Made by a program: the position numbers and the translations under genes. A stretch of 64,000 nucleotides of DNA from Cystobacter fuscus (GTDB lineage Bacteria; Myxococcota; Myxococcia; Myxococcales; Myxococcaceae), in assembly GCF_002305875.1 (NCBI RefSeq), contig NZ_CP022098.1:2976001-3040000 (forward strand), given 5' to 3'. Below are positions 26,768 through 35,301 of the stretch, in pieces. The notes under the pieces were generated by a model. The model saw only the letters and a list, made by a program, of their open reading frames with translations, ran no database searches and had not been told where the DNA came from. Numbering within the stretch: position 1 is the first letter of the stretch; the number at the start of each line of letters is the position of its first letter.

Positions 26768-27427
26768 ATGAGCAAAGCGAACACCCGCGAGAGGTGGACA
26801 CACGGGGCCATGATGGGCGACGCCACCGAGGCCCTGTACCGGGCGGGCGAGGCCGCGCGGCGCGAGGCCCACCGGGTGCTCCAACTGCCGGGCGTGGCGT
26901 CTCCCAGCGCGTCCGTGACGCTCGAGACCGCACGCGCCCATGCCCGGGACTACCTCGAGTACGGAGCGCCCCGGACCACGCGCGCGGTGGCCGATCTGCT
27001 GGGCTTCAGCAACCTGTGGCGAGCCACCACTGGACGCATGCGCCAGCTCGCCGCCATCCGGAACGCCCAGGACCGCGAGACGCTCGCCCAGGGGCTCCGG
27101 CTTCTCCTGAGCGCCGCGCGCACGCGGCTGGAGTTGCTCTCTTCCCTGTGCGGGACACTCGAGCGCCTGGCGCGGCCCGGCGTGCCGCCCCAACGCCCCG
27201 ACACACTCGCCGCGGCCCTCGTCGAGACCGTGGCGGCCGCCCAGGCCCTGCACCGCGAGTGGGAGGCATTGACGCGCGCGCTCGACGCGGCGGTGGCCCG
27301 GCTGGAGTCCGCCGACGCCGAGGCGAGTGCCTGGCTGGCCGATCGCCTCGGGGACGCGGAGTTCGGCTGGAACCGGGCCCACGCCACCGCCCAGCGGCTC
27401 CAGCGCGAGGCGATGCCCCCCGTCTGA
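26768..27427 (+). CDS. Helical protein of unknown function
   Basis: A 219-residue, Ala/Arg/Leu-rich soluble protein predicted to be almost all helix. Segments such as LYRAGEAARREAHRVLQL, LAQGLRLLLSAARTRLELL and LVETVAAAQALHREWEAL have heptad-like spacing. There is no signal peptide and no cysteine-rich or catalytic motif. The ATG at 26768 follows a GGAG at about 6 bases. It could be a phasin-like or coiled-coil structural protein, but no family was recognised. Confidence 0.7.
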   Translation: MSKANTRERWTHGAMMGDATEALYRAGEAARREAHRVLQLPGVASPSASVTLETARAHARDYLEYGAPRTTRAVADLLGFSNLWRATTGRMRQLAAIRNAQDRETLAQGLRLLLSAARTRLELLSSLCGTLERLARPGVPPQRPDTLAAALVETVAAAQALHREWEALTRALDAAVARLESADAEASAWLADRLGDAEFGWNRAHATAQRLQREAMPPV

Positions 27428-27503
27428 CGTTTCCCTTCCCAGCAGATGACCGGCTCACTCTCCACGGGTCCTAGGAGGGCTGCTGGAGCAGCACGTACAG
27501 CGC

Positions 27504-28007
27504 CTAGAGGATGCCGCCGAAGCCGAACATGCCGAGCACCAACCAGCCGACGAGCTGGCGGCGGCGGTGCCATTTCGGGCCCGGAACGGCGCTCTTGCGC
27601 TCCTGACAATCCTCGCACAGCGGGGGCGAGCCCTGGACGTCACAGCGCGCGCACAGGAAGGTGTCACACCCCGTACACACGGCCGTGGAGACCTCGCCGT
27701 GCACGGGACAGGGAGGGGGCGCCTCCTCCTCCACGCCGGCGGCGAGCGCGGCGGCCCGTTCTTCCGGCGTCTCCACCTCGGACTCGAGCAGGGCGCGTGC
27801 CCGCTCGAGGTCCTTCCAGGCAACCAACACTCGCACCTCGATGATGGCGCCGCCCATCGCGGGGCCGAGCATCCCATTGTGATGCTCGCCTTGGACGACG
27901 CAGGCGATGCCATCCGCGTCGAGCAGGGAGCGCAGCGCCGAGGCCTCGAGCGCATCGGCACAGGTGGTGAGCAGACAGAGATCCGACTCCGATGCCGACG
28001 TGTGCAT
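27504..28007 (-). CDS. DUF2007 protein with zinc-binding segment, C-terminus cut by a stop codon
   Basis: A 167-residue protein. The first 75 residues are a DUF2007 'putative signal-transducing' domain (DLCLLTTCADALEASALRSL, VRVLVAWKDLERARALL). A B-box-like zinc segment follows (CPVHGEVSTAVCTGCDTFLCA, in which the cysteines and histidine are spaced for two metals), then KWHRRRQLVGWLVLGMFGFG. The frame ends at a TAG (27504-27506) in the middle of what looks like a membrane helix. Beyond it the same frame continues ALYVLLQQPS and stops at 27471-27473, which would complete the helix. The start at 28007 has GGAG six bases ahead. The shortened helix is an inferred recent nonsense change. Confidence 0.82.
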   Translation of the reverse strand: MHTSASESDLCLLTTCADALEASALRSLLDADGIACVVQGEHHNGMLGPAMGGAIIEVRVLVAWKDLERARALLESEVETPEERAAALAAGVEEEAPPPCPVHGEVSTAVCTGCDTFLCARCDVQGSPPLCEDCQERKSAVPGPKWHRRRQLVGWLVLGMFGFGGIL

Positions 28008-28477
28008 GGGAACTCCGGGGCAAGAGGCCATGGTCCACGGCCCGTGCCCTCCCACCGTGGGAATGTCCCGCTCTCGGGACCAGGACCAGAGCGCGTCCGC
28101 TGTCACTCGCGCAACAGCGGGGACGGACGATGAAATCCGGCGAGGCTACAAACTCTGAAGCGATCGTCAACGCTACGTCAGCCTGGCCTCCTCCAGAGCG
28201 GGCGAGGTCACGGTCAAGGAAAGCCTTCATGACCACTCACGGCTCGACGCCATGCCTCCATCGGCCTGTCGTGTCCTTTGAATAGACACAAAGCTGCAAA
28301 ACGAAGTCCTCGACGTGGGTGGACCGGCCCGTGTCGCGGTAATCGAAGCGGATGGTGAGCGTGGGGACCGCTCCGGCAGTTGAAGCGGAGCGACGAGCAT
28401 TGATGTGATACCGGCCCCCTCCCGGTCAAACGTCAGGTAGAATTCGGCTCCACACCCGACGTCGAGGTCGCGCGCCC
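28008..28477. other. Intergenic region with decayed coding fragments
   Basis: In this 470-bp gap two overlapping minus-strand frames without starts look protein-like. One at about 28370-28450 reads EFYLTFDREGAGITSMLV. The other at about 28250-28400 reads VPTLTIRFDYRDTG and HVEDFVLQLCVYSK before a stop. They may be the two halves of a frameshifted, decayed gene tail. No intact gene or RNA is seen. Confidence 0.35.
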
Positions 28478-29581
28478 ATGCCCCACAAGCTGGCCCTCAA
28501 TATACTGGACGTACTGAAGAAGGCGAACCTGCCGAAGCATGTCGGGGAGCCGGGGGCATGGTATCAGCGAGTCATCCTGGCATTGAGCAAGGTGAGCCAG
28601 GTGAATGATTTGTTGGACGCGCTGGCTGATCTGGAAGGAATGATCAGCGCCTACATCACACTCGAGCTGAGCCGCTATCAACCGACCATCAAGATCGCCA
28701 ATCAACAGGACCGAAGCGCTACCATCCAAGCGCTCGCGAGCATCCTGTTCAAGGCCTATCGCCTCGTGGCCGCCAAGGCTCGGTCCATGGTGCTGACAGG
28801 AGATCAGGATCTGAAGACGGTCGCCGCGCGCATCACGCTCAAAAAAGAATCCGCGGGCAACAAGTCGGCCCTTCAGTTCCTCGAAGAGGTGGACGGCTTC
28901 GTCATCATCAGCCTCATGGTCGCCAACCGCTCTCCCACGGGTCAGCGCCTGGTCCAGCGCCTCGCGGCCGCGAATGCGACGGTGAGCCTCCGAGTCGTCT
29001 ACAAGGAATCGCCGAGCAGCTTGCTGGCCTTCACCGCCGGAGGAGGCGCCTACTGTCAGGCCGCTCCTGTCCAGGGCAACCCTTTCGAGGATCCGGCGCT
29101 CCACGCGCGAGCCAAATCCATTGCCAAGGGCGCCGGTGGACCCAGCGAGCTGGGGGCCCCGGTGTGGTTCGAGGAAGAAGAGAATCGCAGCGCGGGGATG
29201 TTGGAAGCGGACTCGTTCAAGCATCAGAGTGTGGACGTCGCGCTCGGCAAGATCCTCATGGGCTCCATCTCCTTCACGCGCGACAAGGTGCCCTTCTTCA
29301 CGCCCCCTCGCATCGAGTTGCTGCACGAGCTCATCCATGTCCTGCACAACGCACGCGGCTCGAACCGGGAGGCCATCAGGGTCCTCTCGAATGTCGAAGA
29401 AGACGCCTGGCACAACGCGGAGGAGTACTGGACCATTGCCGGCGGCAACATCTCCGAGAATGCCTTCAACGCCACCATTGGCGCACCCGACCGCTATGGT
29501 CACGGAGGCCTGGTCCTGAGGGGCCTCGAGCTGTCGTCGCCTTTTGCTCAGTACAGCATTCAGCAGCACGCCGGCTTCTGA
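28478..29581 (+). CDS. M91/NleD-like zinc metallopeptidase, possible effector
   Basis: A 367-residue protein. The catalytic region is near the C-terminus: HELIH (H283, E284, H287) in RIELLHELIHVLHNARG, then EEDAWHNAEEYWTIAGG and SENAFNATIGAPDRYGHGG. This order (HExxH, a downstream Glu-rich TxG segment, then ENxxR-like and PxRxGH elements) is that of the NleD/HopH1-type type III effector proteases (family M91) and related toxin domains. The N-terminal 250 residues are unrecognised, contain no signal peptide, and could be a delivery or regulatory part. Base composition is slightly lower in G+C than the neighbours. Known NleD cleaves host MAP kinases; the target here is unknown. Confidence 0.8.
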   Translation: MPHKLALNILDVLKKANLPKHVGEPGAWYQRVILALSKVSQVNDLLDALADLEGMISAYITLELSRYQPTIKIANQQDRSATIQALASILFKAYRLVAAKARSMVLTGDQDLKTVAARITLKKESAGNKSALQFLEEVDGFVIISLMVANRSPTGQRLVQRLAAANATVSLRVVYKESPSSLLAFTAGGGAYCQAAPVQGNPFEDPALHARAKSIAKGAGGPSELGAPVWFEEEENRSAGMLEADSFKHQSVDVALGKILMGSISFTRDKVPFFTPPRIELLHELIHVLHNARGSNREAIRVLSNVEEDAWHNAEEYWTIAGGNISENAFNATIGAPDRYGHGGLVLRGLELSSPFAQYSIQQHAGF

Positions 29582-29743
29582 GTAGGTGAGCAAAAGTCCC
29601 CCATTCCTCTCATCGCTCCGAATTCCCCGGTCGGCTCGACCTGGGCCGCTTCGATGGCGGCCTTCCCTGTGGCGCGTGTTGCTCGTGCCCGTCCACCTCC
29701 GCGACGAGCGCGTCGGTATTATGCTACCCTACCGCTCCCGCGC

Positions 29744-30574
29744 ATGCCCAGCCGTCACAGGACCCGAACGCTCCCCTCCGCTCCGAGCCGCATCGCCGAT
29801 GCGGGCGCCTCGCTCGCGGCGCGCTGCGTGTTCCGCCAACGCGAGATGGATCATGTCTTCCTGGGAGTGACGTGGCTGTCGCCCGGCATCGTGCACGTGA
29901 CACGCGGCCAGAAGCTCATTCGCGCGGATGGCACGGACCTGCAGGTGGACGCGGGTGGCTATGTCTGGATTCCAGCCGGTGCCCAGCTCGATGTGAGGAA
30001 CGTTCCCCACGAAGGAGAGTACGCGGCGGAAGCCCTCGTTCTTTCTCCGCAGCTGGCCCGGTGGCTTCCACCCCAGCCCGTGAAGAACACTCCCCAAGAG
30101 CTTCGGCGTCTGTCCACCACGGGAAACGCCGAGGTCGTGGAGGCCTGGCATCGGTGCACGCGTGGCCTGGCCGATGGCGCCCCCCAGGAGGTGCTCCGCC
30201 ACCGTCTGCTGGAATTACTCGCCTGGTTGGGAGAACTCGGCATCGATGCATTCGGCGCGAGCGGGAGCGTGCGCCTGCGCGTCAAACGCCTGTTCTCGGA
30301 GACTCCAGGCAAGCCCTGGCGCCTGGGTGACGTGGCTCGCCAGCTGGCCATGAGCGAGGACACGCTCCAGCGCCACCTCACCCGGGATCGCGCGAGCTTC
30401 CAGGAACTGCTCGGCGAGGTGCGGATGGAACACGCCCTGTTCCTCCTCTGGACGACGGAGCGCCCGCTCGGACTCATCGCCGAGGACGTGGGCTACCTGT
30501 CGGCATCACGCTTCGCGGCACGCTTCCGCAAGCGCTTCGGCGTGCTGCCCTCCGAGTTGCGCAAGGGGCGCTGA
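29744..30574 (+). CDS. AraC family transcriptional regulator
   Basis: About 276 residues. An N-terminal cupin-like sensing domain (LSPGIVHVTRGQKLIRADG, GGYVWIPAGAQLDV) precedes two helix-turn-helix motifs at the C-terminus (WRLGDVARQLAMSEDTLQRHL and LGLIAEDVGYLSASRFAARF, ending KRFGVLPSELRKG). The start is uncertain: the ATG at 29744 is one of several in-frame choices and no clear ribosome site was found. It lies 107 bp before the PEBP lipoprotein gene on the same strand and may regulate it. Confidence 0.88.
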   Translation: MPSRHRTRTLPSAPSRIADAGASLAARCVFRQREMDHVFLGVTWLSPGIVHVTRGQKLIRADGTDLQVDAGGYVWIPAGAQLDVRNVPHEGEYAAEALVLSPQLARWLPPQPVKNTPQELRRLSTTGNAEVVEAWHRCTRGLADGAPQEVLRHRLLELLAWLGELGIDAFGASGSVRLRVKRLFSETPGKPWRLGDVARQLAMSEDTLQRHLTRDRASFQELLGEVRMEHALFLLWTTERPLGLIAEDVGYLSASRFAARFRKRFGVLPSELRKGR

Positions 30575-30681
30575 GAATGCGGTCTTCGGCACATTGATTG
30601 CGGTTCGCGGGCGACCGCGTCCTGACGGCCGACGTTACGGTGTCCTCGGTTCTTCCATGAGGAAGACCGAAGGAGACACCC

Positions 30682-31305
30682 GTGCAGTCCGTCTTGAGAT
30701 CGATGTTCGCTGTTTCATTCATGCTGGTCGCCGCGTGCACGAGCGCGCGCACCGGACTCAATCCAGGAGGCATCCCCGTGAAGACCAATCCCTATGCATC
30801 CCTTCCCCCCGCCGAGAGCTTCACCCTGGAGAGCACGGACGTCCGTGACGGTGAAGCGATGCCCGTGGCACAGCTCAGTGGCCTCTTCGGCGCTGGGGGA
30901 CAGGATGTTTCCCCTCAGCTGTCGTGGAGTGGCTTTCCCGCCAACACGCGCGGTTTCGCCGTCACCATGTACGATCCCGACGCGCCCACGGCGAGTGGCT
31001 TCTGGCATTGGGCCGTGGTCGATATTCCCGCGAGCGTGACGAGCCTTCCCACGGGAGCCGGCTCGGAAGACGGCTCGAAGTTGCCTCCGGGTGCGTTCCA
31101 GCTTCCGAACGACGCGCGGGCGAAGCGCTACCTTGGCGCGGCACCGCCTCCGGGGAGTGGCAAGCACCGCTACTACATCGTCGTCCACGCGCTCGACGTG
31201 GAGTCGCTCCAGATTCCTCCGGACGCGACCCCCGCGTTCCTGGGCTTCAACCTGCTCGGCCATACGTTGGGCAGGGCCATCCTCACGCCGACATTCGAGC
31301 TTTGA
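30682..31305 (+). CDS. YbhB/YbcL (PEBP) family lipoprotein
   Basis: A 207-residue protein from a GTG at 30682 with AGGAG eight bases ahead. The first 18 residues are a lipoprotein signal with lipobox VAAC (C19). The mature domain is a phosphatidylethanolamine-binding/Raf-kinase-inhibitor-like fold with both signatures: [17 protein letters not shown] and [14 protein letters not shown]. Bacterial members bind small anionic ligands; their physiological role is unclear. Lipid anchoring in the periplasm is less common for the family, which is usually soluble. Confidence 0.9.
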   Translation: MQSVLRSMFAVSFMLVAACTSARTGLNPGGIPVKTNPYASLPPAESFTLESTDVRDGEAMPVAQLSGLFGAGGQDVSPQLSWSGFPANTRGFAVTMYDPDAPTASGFWHWAVVDIPASVTSLPTGAGSEDGSKLPPGAFQLPNDARAKRYLGAAPPPGSGKHRYYIVVHALDVESLQIPPDATPAFLGFNLLGHTLGRAILTPTFEL

Positions 31306-31391
31306 GCCGAGCGCTCCAGACGCTTCCGTTGCCCTGACTCACCAGGTCATTGCCTGGGGCGGGGCCTTGAAGCCCCTGCGCCAGGGCTGAG

Positions 31392-32114
31392 TCACCACTT
31401 CTCGGGCGGGGGGACGAACACGCCGAACACGCGCGTCTCCTCGCCGGCCTCGGCGTCCAGCTCCTCGGTCGCCACCATCCACCCCTTGGGGAAGGCACGC
31501 AGCTCCAACGGGGGCTCTCCTCCCGCGTACCCCTGCACCGTGGGCTGAAGCTGCGCCCGGCGAGGCCCCTCCTCCCGCCCCAGTCCCGTCCACAGCCGCC
31601 CCAGCCACCGCGGCTCCGGCGGCTTGCCCTCACCCCGGAAGTGGTGGTGGTCGAGCTGCTCGCACGCCGAGCCCAGGTAGTCGATGTCGGACTCGCTCTC
31701 CGGCCACTGCTCGAAGAGCGTCACGCGCAGGCCCCCATCCGCGGTGGGCGTCAACTCGATCGCCGCCAGGAGGATGTTCTGCTGGAGCAGCTCCGCCCCC
31801 TTGTATCGCTCCCGAAAGGTCATCCCCCACAAGCGGACGGTCTGGGTGGGAGCCTGGCCACGCCGTGCATCCCCGAAGGCGGCGGCGGCCAGACACACGC
31901 CCTTGTAGTTGGAGGGTGTCTCCGGAACACAGCTGTCGCTGGTGGCCAGCTCCTTCACCCATCCGGCCCGATGGGCGGCGCCGGGCGCCTCCTTCATGGC
32001 CAGGGGGCTCTGGGTCGTCTGGGTCGTCTGGGTCGTCTCGGACTGCTTCCTCTTCGTGCATCCCGCGGCGCCCAGCATCACCGCACAGCTCACCACCATT
32101 CCCATCGGAAACAT
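31392..32114 (-). CDS. Lipoprotein of unknown function
   Basis: About 240 residues from the ATG at 32114 (an alternative ATG nine codons upstream exists; a GGAGG lies between the two). The signal ends in a clear lipobox LGAAGC (C19), followed by a short TQTTQTTQ repeat encoded by repeated ACC/CAG triplets. The mature part (YKGVCLAAAAFGDARRG, FRERYKGAELLQQNILLAAI) has two conserved-looking cysteines and no known domain. It converges on the PEBP gene. Confidence 0.78.
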   Translation of the reverse strand: MFPMGMVVSCAVMLGAAGCTKRKQSETTQTTQTTQSPLAMKEAPGAAHRAGWVKELATSDSCVPETPSNYKGVCLAAAAFGDARRGQAPTQTVRLWGMTFRERYKGAELLQQNILLAAIELTPTADGGLRVTLFEQWPESESDIDYLGSACEQLDHHHFRGEGKPPEPRWLGRLWTGLGREEGPRRAQLQPTVQGYAGGEPPLELRAFPKGWMVATEELDAEAGEETRVFGVFVPPPEKW

Positions 32115-32271
32115 CCTCACGTCACGCTCCTCCGTGCGCATTCGCTCGAATATCCGAAATTCTATTCCAGGTTTCCGGATCCCGTTCGACGCGCGGGCGG
32201 CGCCAGGGTCAGACGGGGACTCGCCTCTTCCCGGGCCCGCCCTATGCTCGGGGCGTCACGAAAGAGAGCCC

Positions 32272-32600
32272 ATGATCAAGATCTACAACTTCCCGCGAGG
32301 TGCCCGTGGCCTGCGCGTGATGTGGCTGTGCGAGGAGATGGGGCTGCCGTACCAGGTGGAGAAGGTTTCCTTTCCGACGAGCGACGCCTACCGCGCGCTC
32401 AAAAGTTCCTGACCGAGCAGGTGGGTACGAGCCCCTTCCTCGTGGGCCCCCAGCTCACGCTCGCGGACATCTCCCTGTGCACCGCGCTGGGTATCTGGCG
32501 CGGCGCGCTGGGCCGGACGATGCCGGACACGCTCTCCGCCTACTGGGAGCGGCTGCAGGCGCGCCCGGCCTACCAGCGCGCGATGCAGGCGAATACGTAG
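32272..32600 (+). pseudogene. Wrecked glutathione S-transferase gene
   Basis: The start is intact: an ATG at 32272 encodes MIKIYNFPRGARGLRVMWLC and continues to SDAYRAL in the thioredoxin-like half of a GST. The frame then hits a stop at 32410. In the +1 frame from about 32400 a GST C-terminal segment continues (KFLTEQVGTSPFLVGPQLT, LADISLCTALGIWRG) to a stop at 32600. Roughly 80 residues between the two halves are missing, so an internal deletion joined the ends out of frame. It is not the same GST as the one at 16965-17582. Confidence 0.85.
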
Positions 32601-32730
32601 AGGGCCGACGTCTTCGCTCCAGTTGTTCTGAGGCTCGCCATTGCCCACCTGGCCACTCCGCCCCGCTGCGCGATGGCGGTGACGAGCGCCTCCAGCCGGG
32701 GAGCGCCCCGGGCGTCTCCGGGTAGAGGGC

Positions 32731-34140
32731 TCAGGACTCCCGGCGCTCGGAGGTCTCCGGCTTGAGCGCTCCCGCCAGCGCCAGCATCTGCGTCACCAGT
32801 GTGGTCAGCGCCTGGCCCTCCTGGGCGCCTGCCGCACCGCCAATGCTCACCGAGCGCAGCTCCTGGGGCTGGGGCAGCTTCTCGGCGATGGCGGGCAGCA
32901 GCTCCACCAGCCGCGCCTGGAGGTTGGCCGGGGTCCGCCCGTTGAGGATGCGCTCGCGGTCGTCCTGTAGCTCCAGCTCCGCGCGGGCCTGCCGGTTGGC
33001 CGCCGCCCGCTCCGTGTCCAGCACGTCGATGGCCGCCAGCGCCTGTCGCTTGCGCTGCGCCGCCTCCACCTCCTGCTTGAGCTTCGCCAGCTCCGCCTCC
33101 ACGGCCAGCCGCGCCTTCTCCAGCTCGGCGTTCTGCAGCGCCGTCTGCTGGTGCTCCACGGCCAGCTTCCGCGCGTCCTCCTCCTCGCGCTGCCGCCGCC
33201 GCAGGTGCTCGGCCTGCTCCCGGTCGTACGCCTCCGCCTCCTTGCGCGCGCGCAGCATGGACAGCTCGCCCTCGCTCTCCAGCCGCATCCGCTCGCGCGC
33301 CTGCTCCACCTCCTGCTCCCGGTGGGCAATGGCCTCCTCCGTCTCGAGCGTGGCCAGCCGCGCCACGCGCTCGCGCTCGGCCCGGAAGGGCTTCTGCAGG
33401 CTCTCCCACAGCCGCCCGGAGCTCACCACCGCCTCCTTCACCTGCACCGTGACGATCCGCAGCCCCAGGCCCTTGTCGCCCCCGCCCAGGCCCTCGGCCA
33501 CGTGGCGCAGCCGCGCCGTCAGCTCCTCGATGATGGGCTGCTTGTCCGAGAGCACCGCGTCGATGCTCATGGTGGCCACCTTGTCCTTGATGGCCGCCTC
33601 CGCCTGCTCGCGCAGCTGCACGTTCACCACCCGCATGGGCTCCTCGGCGTCCGTGAAGTCCAGCTTCTTGTAGGCCGTGGCGAAGTCCTCGATGATCCAC
33701 TGCACGTAGCCCTGCACCAGCAGCCCCTGCAGCTCGCGGCAGATGCAGTGCGCGTTGATGAGGATGGTCTGCATGGCGCCCGGGACCACCAGGAACGAGT
33801 CCGTGGCCGGGTTGAAGGGGAAGGACACCCCCAGGCCGATGTGCAGCGGCTGCGCATGGCCGCGCCGGGTGTGCACGACGTAGGCGTTGGGCGGCACCAC
33901 CACCGTCTTCCACCGCCAGAAGCCCGTGATGCGCACGTCCACGGCGTTGCCTGGAATCTCGCGGGGGGCCGCGACGGCGGCCAGCGCCCGGGCCCGGCCG
34001 CCCATGGGCGCCTGCACCTGCGCCACCATCTTGCGGGCCTTCAGGTCCACCTCGACGCGCTGCTGCTGCTCGCGCACCTGGTCCAGGTACTCGTTGCGCA
34101 CCGGCTCGTGGTTGTTGTGGATGCTGTTGTTCGCCGACAT
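32731..34140 (-). CDS. SPFH/Band 7 domain protein with long coiled coil
   Basis: A 469-residue protein. Residues about 75-245 are a Band 7/SPFH domain (RWKTVVVPPNAYVVHTRRG, FNPATDSFLVVPGAMQTILI, VQWIIEDFATAYKKLDF, LGLRIVTVQVKEAVV). The rest is a continuous charged coiled coil rich in Glu, Arg and Ala (EAIAHREQEVEQARERM, EAELAKLKQEVEAAQ) and a short C-terminal tail. No transmembrane helix is obvious, so association with membranes would be through the SPFH domain. Flotillin-like proteins of this kind organise membrane microdomains or protease complexes. The ATG at 34140 is used; the frame is open upstream. Confidence 0.87.
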   Translation of the reverse strand: MSANNSIHNNHEPVRNEYLDQVREQQQRVEVDLKARKMVAQVQAPMGGRARALAAVAAPREIPGNAVDVRITGFWRWKTVVVPPNAYVVHTRRGHAQPLHIGLGVSFPFNPATDSFLVVPGAMQTILINAHCICRELQGLLVQGYVQWIIEDFATAYKKLDFTDAEEPMRVVNVQLREQAEAAIKDKVATMSIDAVLSDKQPIIEELTARLRHVAEGLGGGDKGLGLRIVTVQVKEAVVSSGRLWESLQKPFRAERERVARLATLETEEAIAHREQEVEQARERMRLESEGELSMLRARKEAEAYDREQAEHLRRRQREEEDARKLAVEHQQTALQNAELEKARLAVEAELAKLKQEVEAAQRKRQALAAIDVLDTERAAANRQARAELELQDDRERILNGRTPANLQARLVELLPAIAEKLPQPQELRSVSIGGAAGAQEGQALTTLVTQMLALAGALKPETSERRES

Positions 34141-34429
34141 CGTCACGGACCCCCAGGGCTCCGGTGGGCCGCCGACCGCCGGCGAGCCAGCACCCGGAGG
34201 CTCTGGCGCCCATCTCACCACATTCCCGGCTGTGCCAGGGTCCCGGGGCCGAAGAGCTCATTCCAGCCCCCCGTAGAATCGCCGTTCCCATGGGAGGCGC
34301 TGCGCCTTCGCCATACGGCCGAACACGGGCGCTCGGGGATCGTCATCGGAAGGACGATAGACCCGCGACAGGCGCTTTCCGAGCCAGGCTGGGTATGCTC
34401 GCGAGCACGTCCCCTGGAGGCAGCCCGTC

Positions 34430-34765
34430 ATGGAAGACATCCTTCCCAACCTCATTCCCCCGGTCCTCTCGCTGTTGGGCGGCCTGTTGGCGTTCGTGAT
34501 CCGGGAGGACTACCCCCGCGAGGGGCGAGCGCTCTCCCGGGGCTCCTGGTCCGCGTTCTTCGTGACGGCCGTGGCGGCGGCCCCCGCGGTCCTGTTCGCC
34601 GCCAGCACCGGCTTCAAGCCCCTCGGGATGATGTTCATGCTCACCCTGATACTGGCCATGGGGAGCGCCGTCGTGGGGCTGATCGTCTTCATCATCGGCT
34701 GGATCTCGGGATGGAAGGCGACCCCGGAGGACGACGCGGCCGCGTCCAGCGCACCTCCCGCCTGA
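34430..34765 (+). CDS. Small three-helix membrane protein
   Basis: A 111-residue protein with three hydrophobic spans (LIPPVLSLLGGLLAFVI, FFVTAVAAAPAVLFAAS, and LGMMFMLTLILAMGS continuing through VVGLIVFIIGW) and a short acidic tail. GGAGG lies 11 bases before the ATG. It is the last gene with typical host base composition before the A+T-richer island. No family was recognised. Confidence 0.75.
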   Translation: MEDILPNLIPPVLSLLGGLLAFVIREDYPREGRALSRGSWSAFFVTAVAAAPAVLFAASTGFKPLGMMFMLTLILAMGSAVVGLIVFIIGWISGWKATPEDDAAASSAPPA

Positions 34766-35301
34766 TCCTCCCCAGTTCCCGGCTCAGGGATGCGTGGTGC
34801 CCTCCCGCGGGGGGCACAGGCACACCACGGCCTCGAGCTGCCCAGGTGTCAAAGAACTCGTTCCGGCATCTTTTGCTCTCCGAGTAGTTCCTGCGAATCG
34901 TCTGACACCCTTCTTGGGGGCCCCGCACCGTCACTCTCGGGAACGTCATGTTCCCGCCTGTGGAGCAAGGCCCGGGGCGCGAGTAGTGCCGCCGCCCCAT
35001 CCACTGAGTGTCAACGTAGTTGTTGCGTCAAATGACCCAACTGTCAAATGACCCAACTGATGGGGCACCACGGAGGTACTGCTGGAGTAGGAGTAAGCGG
35101 CGCAGCCCCTCTCGGTCTCTCTGCATCAGCTCGCCCCTCAACAGTCCGCCCATCCTTCTATACGCACACCGCAGCGAACTCCGGATGGAACTCTAGAAAA
35201 CTGTTCGCGCCGAGTAGCCACATGCGCGATGAGTGGATATAGGCACGGCACTCGGCTTGAAATTTGGAGCGGCGTACTCCTCATGATAGACAAGTAAGGC
35301 T
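34766..35301. other. Left flank of the foreign island, no gene
   Basis: This 536-bp stretch marks the change from host composition to A+T-richer DNA. It holds a perfect 16-bp tandem repeat at 35027-35058. A weak promoter-like TTGAAA at 35257-35262 precedes the dNTPase gene, and a TAAGG ribosome site lies at 35296-35300. No coding frame or RNA was recognised. Confidence 0.45.
35027..35058. repeat. Perfect 16-bp tandem repeat
   Basis: The unit GTCAAATGACCCAACT occurs twice with no spacer, 245 bp before the dNTPase gene. It could be a regulator site, or slippage or integration debris at the edge of the island. Confidence 0.8.

Noticed and set aside
28433-29593. A 386-codon minus-strand frame opposite the M91 protease gene
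   Set aside because: No recognisable domain and it covers the well-supported HELIH gene on the other strand.
34766-35301. tRNA or att site at the left edge of the island
   Set aside because: No tRNA fold and no copy of the 16-bp repeat at the right edge were found.
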